DNA of 34,706 nt from an uncultured Brevundimonas sp. (GTDB lineage: Bacteria > Pseudomonadota > Alphaproteobacteria > Caulobacterales > Caulobacteraceae). A program made the translations under genes and the position numbers. The notes below the pieces were generated by a model, which was given only the letters and a program-made list of their open reading frames with translations, was not told where the DNA came from and searched no databases. The stretch covers positions 1-34,706 of the forward strand of contig NZ_CALTWS010000002.1 of the NCBI RefSeq assembly GCF_943913055.1. Direction: 5' to 3'. Below are positions 1-7,759 of the stretch, one piece after another. Each line of letters opens with the position of its first letter. Positions within the stretch are counted from its first letter, which is position 1.

Positions 1-361
1 CGTGCTGCAGCACGGTGATGACGACCTGGGTCTCGTTCTTGAAGCCCTTGACGAACAGCGGGCGGATCGGACGGTCGATCAGGCGGGAAACCAGGGTTTC
101 CTTCTCGGTCGGACGGCCTTCACGCTTGAAATAGCCACCCGGAATCTTGCCGGCGGCGAAGGTCTTTTCCTGGTAGTTGACGGTCAGGGGGAAGAAATCC
201 AGGCCCGGCTTGGGCGCGCGGCCATAGACGACGGTGGCCAGGACCACGGTCTCTCCATAGGTGGCCAGAACGGCACCGTCGGCCTGGCGGGCGATGCGGC
301 CCGTTTCCAGCGTCAGCGGGCGGCCAGCCCAGTCGATCGTCTTGCGTTTGATATCGAACAT
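1..361 (-). CDS. pnp: polyribonucleotide nucleotidyltransferase (PNPase), N-terminal part
   Basis: Only the first 120 codons are in the window; the gene runs off the left edge. The protein starts MFDIKRKTIDWAG and continues with LETGRIARQADGAV, GETVVLATVV and the FFPLTVNYQEKTFAAG stretch, which is the first RNase PH-like domain of PNPase. PNPase is the phosphorolytic 3'-5' exoribonuclease that degrades mRNA, often in the degradosome. The ATG at 361 fits family N-termini. It lies downstream of rpsO on the same strand, the classic rpsO-pnp order, with 263 bp and a hairpin between them. PNPase mRNA is often self-regulated through this leader, but I see no specific proof here. Confidence 0.97.
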   Translation of the reverse strand, partial: MFDIKRKTIDWAGRPLTLETGRIARQADGAVLATYGETVVLATVVYGRAPKPGLDFFPLTVNYQEKTFAAGKIPGGYFKREGRPTEKETLVSRLIDRPIRPLFVKGFKNETQVVITVLQH

Positions 362-574
362 GTTTCGTCTTTCGTGTTCCGGCGGGCGTATTCCCGGCGG
401 AGTCCCATCAGTGGGTGCGCCCAAGAGTGGGCAGGAGCGTCGGGTGTTCAGTCCTTCGATCCAGGGAGCGCCGCCCCATGGCGGTCGATCCGGGAGTGGA
501 AGAGGACCGGTATGGCCCTCGCGTCTGCGCAGTTACGAAAACCGCTGCGCGCGGCTGGTCTCTAGGTGCGGAAA

Positions 575-599
575 GAGGCGCGGACATGGCCCGCGCCTC
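575..599 (-). terminator. hairpin after rpsO, possible terminator or processing site
   Basis: A perfect 9-bp stem (GAGGCGCGG with CCGCGCCTC) closes a 7-nt loop 26 bp beyond the rpsO stop. Read on the minus strand it is followed by only a weak T run (CTCTTTCC). It could be an attenuator or an RNase-processed stem between rpsO and pnp rather than a full terminator. Confidence 0.45.
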
Positions 600-624
600 G
601 AAACGGTTTTCCGCGAACTACACC

Positions 625-894
625 TTAGCGGCGCAGGTTCAGCTTGGTGATCAGGGCGGTGTAACGCTCCCGATCGACCTTCACCAGGTGGTCCAGAAGG
701 CGACGGCGCTGCGAGACCATCTTGAGCAGGCCGCGGCGCGAGTGGTTGTCCTTCTTGTGGGTCTTGAAGTGCTCGGTGAGGTTGGCGATGCGTTCCGACA
801 GGATCGCGACCTGGACCTCGGCCGAACCGGTGTCGCCGGCGGAGCGGGCGTTATCGGCGATGACTTCGTTCTTGCGTTCAGCAGTAATCGACAT
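625..894 (-). CDS. rpsO: 30S ribosomal protein S15
   Basis: This 89-residue protein has the exact normal length of bacterial S15. Family landmarks are SAEVQVAILSERIANLTEH, HKKDNHSRRGL and the C-terminal RRRLLDHL region. S15 binds 16S rRNA early in assembly of the small-subunit platform. The ATG at 894 follows an AAAGGA ribosome-binding site at the usual distance. It sits between truB and pnp, as in many Proteobacteria. In several bacteria S15 represses its own mRNA through leader structure; here a dispersed palindromic repeat (910-941) forms a hairpin just upstream of the ribosome-binding site. Confidence 0.98.
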   Translation of the reverse strand: MSITAERKNEVIADNARSAGDTGSAEVQVAILSERIANLTEHFKTHKKDNHSRRGLLKMVSQRRRLLDHLVKVDRERYTALITKLNLRR

Positions 895-909
895 CGGGAG
901 TCCTTTCTT

Positions 910-941
910 GGCCCTACCGCGCTTCGCGCTGCTTGAGGGCC
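910..941 (+). repeat. dispersed palindromic element, copy 1 (rpsO leader)
   Basis: The copy reads GGCCCTACCG, a GCGC-rich inner hairpin, then GCTGCTTGAGGGCC. The outer arms GGCCCT and AGGGCC pair perfectly (6 bp). The CTACCG and TGCTTGAG boxes match the other copies in this window. It lies 15 nt upstream of the rpsO start codon, so the rpsO mRNA leader carries it in reverse complement. Orientation here is defined by TGCTTGAG reading on the plus strand. Confidence 0.8.
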
Positions 942-975
942 GGTTTGGTCCCAGCCTTTGCCGGATGGCGCGGGC

Positions 976-1905
976 TTAGAGATTGAATACGCGGTCGGGT
1001 TCGAGGCGACCGGCCCGCAACTGACCGAGAGCGACGAGCGTCTGTCCCATGAAAACCGAAACCGTCCGGGCGTCGCCGCGAAGCTGACCCTTCAATGTCT
1101 CGACCTGTCTGGGGAGCAGTACGATCGGCCGTCCCTGCCGAAGCGAGAAGGCTTCCCCGTCCGTCACGGCCAGCTCCGGGATGTCGTCCAGAGCGGTCGC
1201 AACGGGAAGCAAGCCTTCCGAGGCGGCGTCCCTATGCACCAGATCGGCCAGAATATCCAGTGTCACGGCGTTCTCGACCGAAAACGGCCCCACCCGCTCA
1301 CGCCGCAGGGCCGACACATGCCCCTCCGCCCCCAGCATGAGCGCCAGGTCGCGCGCCAGCGAGCGCACATAGACGCCCTTGCCTGTCCGCATCGTGATCT
1401 CGACATGGTCGGCATCGGGCGCATCGGTGACGGCGGCCTCGTGGATGGTCACGCGGCGGCTGGCCAGTTCGAACTCGGCCCCGTCGCGGGCCAGGTCATA
1501 GGCGCGCTGGCCATCGACCTTGATGGCGGAAAAGCGCGGCGGGGTCTGGTCGATGTCGCCGACGAAGGACGGCAGGGCCGCCTTCACCGCCTCGACGCTG
1601 GGCCGGACGTCCGAACGGCCGACGATCTCGCCCTCGCGGTCGATGCTGTCGGTCGAGACGCCCCAGTGGATGGTGAATCGATAGACCTTCTGGGCATCCA
1701 TCAGGAAAGGCACCGTCTTGGTCGCCTCACCCAGCGCGATGGGCAGGATGCCACTGGCCAAGGGGTCCAGCGTCCCGGCGTGGCCGGCCTTTTGGGCGTT
1801 GAAAAGGCGACGAAGCTTCGACACCGCCTCGGTCGAACCCATCTCGTACGGCTTGTCGAAACAGACCCAGCCGTTGACGACATCGCCGCGCTTCTTGCGG
1901 GCCAT
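976..1905 (-). CDS. truB: tRNA pseudouridine(55) synthase
   Basis: This 309-residue protein converts U55 of tRNA T-loops to pseudouridine. The TruB signature GHAGTLDPLASGILP spans residues 41-55, with the catalytic aspartate at D47. The N-terminus NGWVCFDKP matches the family substrate-loop region, and VYRFTIHWG follows as in TruB. The C-terminal part (about 230-309) is the PUA-like tail. Length is normal. It lies downstream of rbfA and upstream of rpsO, the conserved order, although a small lipoprotein gene sits between it and rbfA. The ATG at 1905 gives the expected basic start MARKKRGDVVNGW. Confidence 0.97.
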   Translation of the reverse strand: MARKKRGDVVNGWVCFDKPYEMGSTEAVSKLRRLFNAQKAGHAGTLDPLASGILPIALGEATKTVPFLMDAQKVYRFTIHWGVSTDSIDREGEIVGRSDVRPSVEAVKAALPSFVGDIDQTPPRFSAIKVDGQRAYDLARDGAEFELASRRVTIHEAAVTDAPDADHVEITMRTGKGVYVRSLARDLALMLGAEGHVSALRRERVGPFSVENAVTLDILADLVHRDAASEGLLPVATALDDIPELAVTDGEAFSLRQGRPIVLLPRQVETLKGQLRGDARTVSVFMGQTLVALGQLRAGRLEPDRVFNL

Positions 1906-2016
1906 CAGCGAGCGAATCCCATTCTCACGCTTGGGTAGTTGCGAGATGTCTCAACCACCAGCGACGTTAGGTAATCACCGTTTCGGTCAAGGGTTCGCCA
2001 AACGACTGCAGACAGA

Positions 2017-2388
2017 TCATGATCTGGCATGTTTCGATCGTTGTTGCAGCCCGCCCCCGCGGTGAACAGCATTTGCCACGACAACATCCTCCAACGGATA
2101 CCGGATGCGGTCGTAGCTAACCCATGTAGTGTCAGGCCTAGCCTCGCCCAGACGCGCCGTGATGACCTGACATTCAGACCATTCGAAACGAACCCGATCC
2201 CCGGCCACAGTCACGCTGGCACCGCCCTCAGCTTCGTACGCACCAGTTTGGGCGAGAGGATCAAACACCAGAGATGCGGACTCCGTGTGAGCGGTGCATC
2301 CCAGCGGATAGCATCGAAGTTCAGACACGCTCTGGCAGGCCCCTAGCATCAGGGCCAAGGCTAGAATGGCGACCTTAGTCCCCATCAT
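2017..2388 (-). CDS. small putative lipoprotein of unknown family
   Basis: The gene starts at one of two adjacent ATGs (2388 or 2385) that overlap the last codons of rbfA, so its translation is probably coupled. The start MGTKVAILALALMLGAC is a lipoprotein signal peptide with lipobox LGAC; the mature protein of about 105 residues would be anchored at the envelope. The mature part contains cysteines (RCYPLGC, SECQ) and no family I recognise. Codon use is clearly less GC-rich at third positions than in rbfA or truB, with CTA, ACT, GCT and GTT common. This suggests a recent or poorly adapted gene. That it is a lipoprotein is well supported; its function is unknown. Confidence 0.6.
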   Translation of the reverse strand: MMGTKVAILALALMLGACQSVSELRCYPLGCTAHTESASLVFDPLAQTGAYEAEGGASVTVAGDRVRFEWSECQVITARLGEARPDTTWVSYDRIRYPLEDVVVANAVHRGGGLQQRSKHARS

Positions 2389-2824
2389 CGGTCCCGCGAT
2401 GTTCGACATCCGCCCGCACGCGCGGGTCGTCCAGCAGACGGTTCAGCCGCTCCGCCGCGACGAAGCTCTCGTCATGGCGGAAGCGCAGGTCGGGGGTGAA
2501 GCGCATATCGATGTGCCGTCCCAACGCCCCGCGCAGGAACTTGGCATGGGTGTTCAGCGCCTTGATGATCTCGGACTCATGGCCCGCGACCGGGGCCGTC
2601 TCGACGCCTGCGCCCAGCGGCTCGACGAAACAGGTGGCGTGTTTCAGGTCGGGCGACAGACGCACCTCGCTGACCGTGATCGAGACGCCGGTCAGGGCGG
2701 GATCGTGAATCTCTTCCTCGCGCAGGACCTCGACCAGGGCGTGGCGGATCAGTTCGGAGGCGCGCAGCTGGCGCTGGCTGACGGTACCGGCTTTGGCGGC
2801 GGGCCTGGACTTGCGGGTGCTCAT
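2375..2824 (-). CDS. rbfA: ribosome-binding factor A
   Basis: This 149-residue protein has the RbfA KH-like fold signature: RQLRASELIRHALVEVLRE at the start, DPALTGVSITVSEVRLSPDLKHA in the middle, and the LGRHIDMRFTPDLRFRHDES segment that defines the family. RbfA helps 30S maturation and 16S 5'-end processing. An AGGAGA ribosome-binding site precedes the ATG at 2824. In most Proteobacteria infB lies directly upstream; here an unrelated envelope gene is found instead. Downstream, the coding end overlaps the small lipoprotein gene, followed by truB, rpsO and pnp. Confidence 0.96.
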   Translation of the reverse strand: MSTRKSRPAAKAGTVSQRQLRASELIRHALVEVLREEEIHDPALTGVSITVSEVRLSPDLKHATCFVEPLGAGVETAPVAGHESEIIKALNTHAKFLRGALGRHIDMRFTPDLRFRHDESFVAAERLNRLLDDPRVRADVEHRGTDDGD

Positions 2825-2887
2825 GGCGGTGTCTCCTGGTCGCCTGCCGGGGCTCGGACCCGGCTCGAAAAAGCGAAGGGGCGGGGT

Positions 2888-3604
2888 CTAGGCCTCGGGG
2901 CCCTTCAAGTCCAGCCTGGCACGGGTGGCGTTCATGACCTCGCCTGCCGTGACGGACCGCAAAGGGCGCACGGTGACACCCGCCGCATTCAGGACGCCCG
3001 CGCTCCAGTTGTTGCACAGGTGACCGATCCAGAAATGCTCGTGGCTGGCATAGAAGCGCGCGTCATCGCCGGGGCGGCTGGCCGCAATGCGGGCAGTGCC
3101 ATCGGTCAGCTCTAGCGAGGCCTCGACGTGATCCAGCATCCGGGTCAGGGCACGGGGCGACAGGGTCAGGGTGTTGCGGTTGGCGGGATCAAAGCGCGTA
3201 GTCGGGTCGGTCTGGTCCGGGTCCAGCATGATGACTGAGCGATTGCCGGGCATAAAGAAGGCGCGCCCGCCATCCAGCAGCCGCCCCTCCATCGGGCTCT
3301 GATCGACATAGAATTTGGCGTCGCCCCAGCCGATCAGGATCCAGTCGCCGGCGGCCAGCGACCGCGCGGCCTCGCCCAGCGGGCCCGGGCGTTCTGTCAG
3401 TGCTGCACGCGGCACGGCAAGGTCCGTATGAAAGCCGTTGTTGAGCAGATGGACCCGGGTAGTCGCCTCGCCGGGGCGGGGATCCAGCGCGCGGTCACCC
3501 GCCGCAGTCCAGGTCCACAGGGCGGCGACGACGCCCAAGGCCACGGCCATCACGCCCCGCGCAAGAGCGCCACCGGTGCGGCTATGCCCGCGTCTCCGCT
3601 TCAT
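2888..3604 (-). CDS. DUF2459 / TIGR02117 family envelope protein
   Basis: The protein has 238 residues from the ATG at 3604, which overlaps the upstream gene's stop as ATGA. An N-terminal hydrophobic helix (about residues 17-35, GVMAVALGVVAALWTW) is a signal anchor. The rest matches my memory of the DUF2459/TIGR02117 family: VHLLNNGFHTDLAVP, DWILIGWGDAKFY, ARFYASHEHFWIGHLCNNWSAGVLNAAG. The conserved His, Cys and Asn residues could form an active site, and a papain-like or NlpC-like fold has been suggested for such proteins, but activity is unknown. Translational coupling with the next gene upstream suggests the two act together. Confidence 0.75.
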   Translation of the reverse strand: MKRRRGHSRTGGALARGVMAVALGVVAALWTWTAAGDRALDPRPGEATTRVHLLNNGFHTDLAVPRAALTERPGPLGEAARSLAAGDWILIGWGDAKFYVDQSPMEGRLLDGGRAFFMPGNRSVIMLDPDQTDPTTRFDPANRNTLTLSPRALTRMLDHVEASLELTDGTARIAASRPGDDARFYASHEHFWIGHLCNNWSAGVLNAAGVTVRPLRSVTAGEVMNATRARLDLKGPEA

Positions 3605-4239
3605 GGGGCCTTGAGGGCGGCAGCGACGCAGGGTTCGCCGAGCGATGTCGCGTCGGAGCCTGGCGCGAACAGCATCAGATCGACGGTGTCCTGACGATGC
3701 AGCAGGGCCACGGTCTCGGGCACGGCACCGTCGCAAAGAGCCAGAGGCGCGACGGCCTTGGTCTCAGGGTGCGGCACGACTTCACGCAGTTCAATCTGGG
3801 CATCAGGGCGCGCATCCAGCCGCTCGGCAAAGGTCTGGCCGGGCGCAAAGGCGTCCGATCCGGCGGCGATCCGCAAGGGTCGCGTGGTCAGGGTCTGTTC
3901 GCCCACGACCACGCGCGGACCGTCGAAAGTCACGACCAGCGGCACCTTCGCATCGCCCGACACGAACGTCCCGGTCAGCAGGACATCGACCGGGTCGGCC
4001 GCAACGGGGGGCGTCGGGTCGAGGACCTCGCGGACATCGGCCGTCCGGTCGCCCAGCCAGTCGCTCGCCCGCTGCATGGCCGGGGCCGCGCCGTCGCGCA
4101 CCGCGTGCCACGCCTGCACCGCCTGCCGCTGCTCGATGGCCAGCAAAAACAGCACCAGACACACCACCGCCAGCACCGCATTCAGCGGCATCAGCCAGCG
4201 GGCCGAGGACCCTTGCGACGGATAATGGGCGGCGGTCAT
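3601..4239 (-). CDS. hypothetical single-pass membrane protein
   Basis: This 212-residue protein is not one I recognise. A short cytoplasmic N-terminus is followed by one strong hydrophobic segment (about residues 16-38, LMPLNAVLAVVCLVLFLLAI). The remaining part, about 170 residues, is probably periplasmic and begins with an Ala-rich helical stretch and a Pro-rich linker (DPTPPVAADP). It looks like a compact beta-rich domain (GTFVSGDAKVPLVVTFDGPRVVVG). Its stop overlaps the start of the TIGR02117 gene (ATGA), so the pair forms one operon. The coding bias (GC-rich third positions) supports a real gene. Confidence 0.7.
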   Translation of the reverse strand: MTAAHYPSQGSSARWLMPLNAVLAVVCLVLFLLAIEQRQAVQAWHAVRDGAAPAMQRASDWLGDRTADVREVLDPTPPVAADPVDVLLTGTFVSGDAKVPLVVTFDGPRVVVGEQTLTTRPLRIAAGSDAFAPGQTFAERLDARPDAQIELREVVPHPETKAVAPLALCDGAVPETVALLHRQDTVDLMLFAPGSDATSLGEPCVAAALKAP

Positions 4240-4278
4240 CGACCACAGTTTAGCGGGGCGGGCACGCCTTGCGAATAG

Positions 4279-5214
4279 CTATGGCGCGGGCGGCGTATTT
4301 CCCGAGGCGAGGCGGCCGTCCAGCTTGCGGATCAGTTCGGCATAGACCGTGCCGGCCAGTTCGACCGTGGCGGGGTCCAGCTGTTCCATCGTGTCCTCGG
4401 TGGAATGGATCAGGCGAAACACCCGGGGCACAAAGCCCTCGGCCAGGCCGTTGGTCTCGCCGCCGTTGAAGGCCAGCCACATCTGGTGGGCTCCGACGTG
4501 ATCCTGAAAGCCCAGGGACACGACCGGCGCGCCCGCGGCCGAGAACGCGCGGTCGTCCGAGGGCGGATAAACCGGAAAGCCGACGCAAGGCATGGCGCGT
4601 TCGGCGCAAACCTCGCGCACCGCACGAGTGACGAAGGCGGACTGATCGCCGTTGTTCTGACCGTACATCAGGGTGTCGCCATAGCCGGCGACGTCGGAGT
4701 TCACGACGGCGCGGACATCGGCCAGGAAGTGCGCCTCGATCCATTTGCGCGCGCCGATCAGACCCATCTCCTCCTGATCCAGCAGGATGACCCGCACCGT
4801 ATGTCCCAGATGCTGAGCCTTCAGCAACTCGGCGGCGCGAACCACGGCCACGACAGAGGCGGCATTGTCGACCACGCCGTGCGACAGGGACCCGTCGCGC
4901 AGCGTAACCGCGTCATAGTGGGCAGTCAGCAGGATTTCACCGGCCAGGTCGGTGTCGGTGCCCTCGACGGTGAAAATGACATTGCGGCCGGTCATCGGGC
5001 CGGTGCGGTCGTTGCCGCCCTGGAACGTCTCGACCTCGGGCTGGAACCCGGCGACGCGGACCAGGTCGATCACGGCTTGGGTGCGCGCCTCATTGGTGGG
5101 CTGGACGAAGGCGGCGATCTTGTCGCGCAGGCCCGTCGGGTCATCAGGTGCCTGAGCCAGGACAGGCGTCGCGGCGCACAGGAGCACGGCGACGGCGATG
5201 GAGCGGAACAGCAT
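4279..5214 (-). CDS. secreted M28 family zinc peptidase
   Basis: This 311-residue protein begins with a clean signal peptide ending near residue 20 (AATPVLA before QAPDD), so it acts in the periplasm or outside. The two-zinc M28 aminopeptidase ligands are visible in order: H99 in LLTAHYDAV, D116 in GVVDNAAS, E148 and E149 in LLDQEEMGL, D174 in VNSDVAG, and a late histidine in RLIHSTEDT. M28 enzymes trim N-terminal residues from peptides; the exact substrate cannot be read from sequence. It is separated from neighbours by 39 and 68 bp and appears to be a single gene or the tail of the ABC permease transcript. Confidence 0.9.
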   Translation of the reverse strand: MLFRSIAVAVLLCAATPVLAQAPDDPTGLRDKIAAFVQPTNEARTQAVIDLVRVAGFQPEVETFQGGNDRTGPMTGRNVIFTVEGTDTDLAGEILLTAHYDAVTLRDGSLSHGVVDNAASVVAVVRAAELLKAQHLGHTVRVILLDQEEMGLIGARKWIEAHFLADVRAVVNSDVAGYGDTLMYGQNNGDQSAFVTRAVREVCAERAMPCVGFPVYPPSDDRAFSAAGAPVVSLGFQDHVGAHQMWLAFNGGETNGLAEGFVPRVFRLIHSTEDTMEQLDPATVELAGTVYAELIRKLDGRLASGNTPPAP

Positions 5215-5282
5215 ATGAGACCCCCGAAAAATCAGGACGCCTCGGTAGCGCGGTCCACGCCCCGGCGCACATTAAAATGCCG

Positions 5283-6119
5283 TCAGCTTTTCAGTCGCCA
5301 TCCTGACTTGAAGACCCGCCAGCAGCCATAGGCCCCCAGCACCGTCAGGGCCGCGCTGGTCGCCACGCCGATCCAGACATTGCCCTCCGCATGGCCGATA
5401 AAGCCGAAGCGGAAGCCGTCGATCATGTAGAAGATCGGGTTGAAGTGGCTGATGGTCGCGAACGGCTCGGGCAGATTGTCGACCAGATAGAAGGTGCCCG
5501 ACAGGAAGGTCATCGGCATGATCAGAAAGTTCTGCACCGCCGCCAGCTGATCGAACTTCTCGGCCCAGAGCCCGGCGAAGACGCCCAGCATGCCCATCAT
5601 CAGCGAGGCCGTCAGGCTGAACCACAGGATAGCCGCGACATTGGCCAGGCCCAGCCGCGCGAAGGGCATGACGCAGACGGCCGTTACCGCTCCCACCACG
5701 ATGCCGCGCGTCGCCGCCCCCATGGAAAAGCCGATGGTCAGCTCCAGCGGGCTGAGCGGCGGGGTCAGAAAGTCGGTCGCTGTGCCCATGATCTTGGCCT
5801 GGATCAGGCTGGACGAGGCATTGGCAAACGCATTGTTCAGGATCGCCATCATGATCAGGCCGGGCGCCACGAACTCCGCAAACGGCGTGCCGTCGATGGG
5901 CGGGCGTGAGTCTTTCAAGGCGACGACGAAGACCAGCATATAGAGAAGCGTGGTCACGACCGGTGCCGCCACCGTCTGGGCCCCGACCTTCCAGAAACGG
6001 CGGACCTCGCGCAGGTACAGGGTCTTGACCCCCACCCAGTTGATCCCGTCGTAGCGACGCGGTTGCGGCAATCCCGCCAAGTCACTGAGGGGGGGGCGAG
6101 TCGAGGTCAGATCGGTCAT
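5283..6119 (-). CDS. ABC-2 type transporter permease (YadH-like)
   Basis: The protein has 278 residues from the ATG at 6119; an in-frame start 18 codons upstream is less likely because it would add a non-conserved tail. About six membrane segments are visible. The family core is present: YLREVRRFWKVGAQTVAAPV near the start, FVAPGLIMMAILNNAFANASSSLIQAKIMGTATDFLTPPLSPLE in the middle, and PMTFLSGTFYLVDNLP followed by HFNPIFYMIDGFRFGFIG near the end. Such permeases need a separate ATPase, and none is encoded nearby. The divergent neighbour is an amidohydrolase. The transported substrate is unknown. Confidence 0.9.
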   Translation of the reverse strand: MTDLTSTRPPLSDLAGLPQPRRYDGINWVGVKTLYLREVRRFWKVGAQTVAAPVVTTLLYMLVFVVALKDSRPPIDGTPFAEFVAPGLIMMAILNNAFANASSSLIQAKIMGTATDFLTPPLSPLELTIGFSMGAATRGIVVGAVTAVCVMPFARLGLANVAAILWFSLTASLMMGMLGVFAGLWAEKFDQLAAVQNFLIMPMTFLSGTFYLVDNLPEPFATISHFNPIFYMIDGFRFGFIGHAEGNVWIGVATSAALTVLGAYGCWRVFKSGWRLKS

Positions 6120-6211
6120 CCCCGCCAGATCGCGGTTCGACGGCCCTTGCGCAACCCCCTGACATGCCCGCAACCTGCGAACGGACCACTATTCCCGCTC
6201 CGGAGCCCGAC

Positions 6212-7525
6212 ATGCGCCTGCGCCGCCTGCTTCTCGCCTCGTCCGTCATGCTCGCGCTTTCGGGCGGGGTCGCCCTTGCCCAGGAGGCGATCCCGGTCGC
6301 CAGCGTCGAGGCCGCGGTGCAAGCCGTCAATCCGCGCGTCATCGCCTGGCGGCGCGATTTCCATGCCAACCCCGAGCTGGGCTTTGCCGAGACGCGCACG
6401 GCGGCGGCGGTGGCCGAGCATCTGCGGTCGCTGGGGCTGGAAGTCCGCACCGAGGTCGGGCGCACCGGCGTGGTCGGCATCCTGCGCGGCGCCCGCCCCG
6501 GCAAGACGGTCGCTTTGCGGGCCGACATGGACGCCCTGCCGGTCGAGGAGGCGACGGGCCTGCCTTTCGCCTCGACAGCGACCGGGACCTATATGGGCAA
6601 TACGGTGCCCGTGGCGCACGCCTGTGGCCATGACGCCCATGTCGCCATGCTGATGGGGGCCGCAGAGGTGCTGGCCGGGATGAAGGACCAGATCGCGGGC
6701 ACCGTTGTCTTCATCTTCCAGCCCGCCGAGGAAGGCGCACCTCCCGGAGAGCCCAAGGGCGGTGCCGCCCTGATGATCGAGGAGGGCGCGCTGAGGGATC
6801 CGCGTCCCGACGCCATCTTTGGCCTGCATGTCGTGCCGGGGCGGCCGGGCACGGTCTTCTATCGCCCGCGCGGCTTCATGGCGGCGTCTGACCGTGTCGA
6901 CATCGTCCTGAACGGACGCCAGACGCACGGGGCCTGGCCGTGGAAGGGCGTCGACGTCATCGCCGTGACCGGGCAGGTGATCGAGACGATCAACACCCTG
7001 ACCGCCCGCACCATCGACCCGACCACGACGCCGACCGTCTTCACCATCGCCACCCTCGATGCGGGCGTGCGCTACAACATCATTCCGGACCGGGCCGTGT
7101 TGTCGGGCACCCTGCGGACCTTCGACATCGCCCAGCGCGACGACCTGGTGCGCAGGACCGAGGCCGCCGTCGGCCATGTGGCCGAGGCCTATGGCGCGAC
7201 CGCCGAATTCTCCGTGCGCCAGAACGCGGCCCTGGTGTTCAACAACGAGGAGCTTTCCGCCTGGCTGGCCCCGGTGCTGGAAGAGGCTGCAGGCTCAGGC
7301 AACGTCAACCCGGCCAGTCCGGAGACCACCGTGGCGGAGGACTTCAGCTATCTGTCGCAGGAGGTGCCGGGGGTCTTCTACCACCTGGGCGCCAGCGCCG
7401 ATGGCGTCGATCCGGCTAGCTCACCGCCAAACCACTCACCCAGCTTCGACGTCAACGAGGCCGTGCTGCCGGTCGGGGTGCGGGCGCATGTATTGACGGC
7501 ACTAAGGTTCCTGGAACGCTCGTGA
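6212..7525 (+). CDS. secreted M20 family amidohydrolase
   Basis: The start at 6212 gives a 437-residue protein with a signal peptide (LLLASSVMLALSGGVALAQ); an upstream in-frame ATG at 6164 would bury it. Family landmarks are RRDFHANPELGF, RADMDALPVEE, the metal-binding HACGHDAH (136-143), FQPAEEG with paired glutamates at 173-174, and a late FYHLGA motif. This is the M20D hippurate-hydrolase-like subfamily, which removes acyl groups from amino acids or related amides with metal ions. The signal peptide places it in the periplasm, unlike most cytoplasmic relatives. It is transcribed away from the ABC permease. Its substrate is not known. Confidence 0.92.
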   Translation: MRLRRLLLASSVMLALSGGVALAQEAIPVASVEAAVQAVNPRVIAWRRDFHANPELGFAETRTAAAVAEHLRSLGLEVRTEVGRTGVVGILRGARPGKTVALRADMDALPVEEATGLPFASTATGTYMGNTVPVAHACGHDAHVAMLMGAAEVLAGMKDQIAGTVVFIFQPAEEGAPPGEPKGGAALMIEEGALRDPRPDAIFGLHVVPGRPGTVFYRPRGFMAASDRVDIVLNGRQTHGAWPWKGVDVIAVTGQVIETINTLTARTIDPTTTPTVFTIATLDAGVRYNIIPDRAVLSGTLRTFDIAQRDDLVRRTEAAVGHVAEAYGATAEFSVRQNAALVFNNEELSAWLAPVLEEAAGSGNVNPASPETTVAEDFSYLSQEVPGVFYHLGASADGVDPASSPPNHSPSFDVNEAVLPVGVRAHVLTALRFLERS

Positions 7526-7621
7526 AACATTGTTCGCGGAAACCATATTTCTCAATGGCTTGAAAACCCATCAGGCGCAGTCTTGTGTACCGTTCAGGTT
7601 GGAACGGTTCAGGAGGCATGG

Positions 7622-7759
7622 GTGCGCCAGTTGCCCGTCAATCTTCCGCCGATGCCCCGGCATCGGCGTGGTGGCCCGCTACGAGAGGCCGTGTTCTTTT
7701 GCATCTCTTTTGCCGCCGTCTTCGGCGCGGCCTTTTTGATCTTGGGCTGGATCAGCTAG
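7622..7759 (+). CDS. 45-residue putative membrane microprotein with GTG start
   Basis: A perfect AGGAGG lies 5 nt before a GTG at 7622 and opens a 45-codon frame ending at TAG 7757-7759. The N-terminal half is basic and proline-rich (RQLPVNLPPMPRHRRGG). The C-terminal half is a single hydrophobic helix (EAVFFCISFAAVFGAAFLIL). Third codon positions are mostly G or C, as in real genes here. The 3' end overlaps the convergent dapE gene by 8 bp. A 10-bp perfect hairpin (7647-7668) lies inside the coding part. I do not recognise a family. Confidence rests on the ribosome-binding site plus the transmembrane pattern. Confidence 0.5.
   Translation: MRQLPVNLPPMPRHRRGGPLREAVFFCISFAAVFGAAFLILGWIS

Noticed and set aside
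1905..2087. Minus-strand frame upstream of truB (60 residues)
   Set aside because: It overlaps the end of the lipoprotein gene, has no recognisable domain or good ribosome-binding site, and ends inside the truB start.
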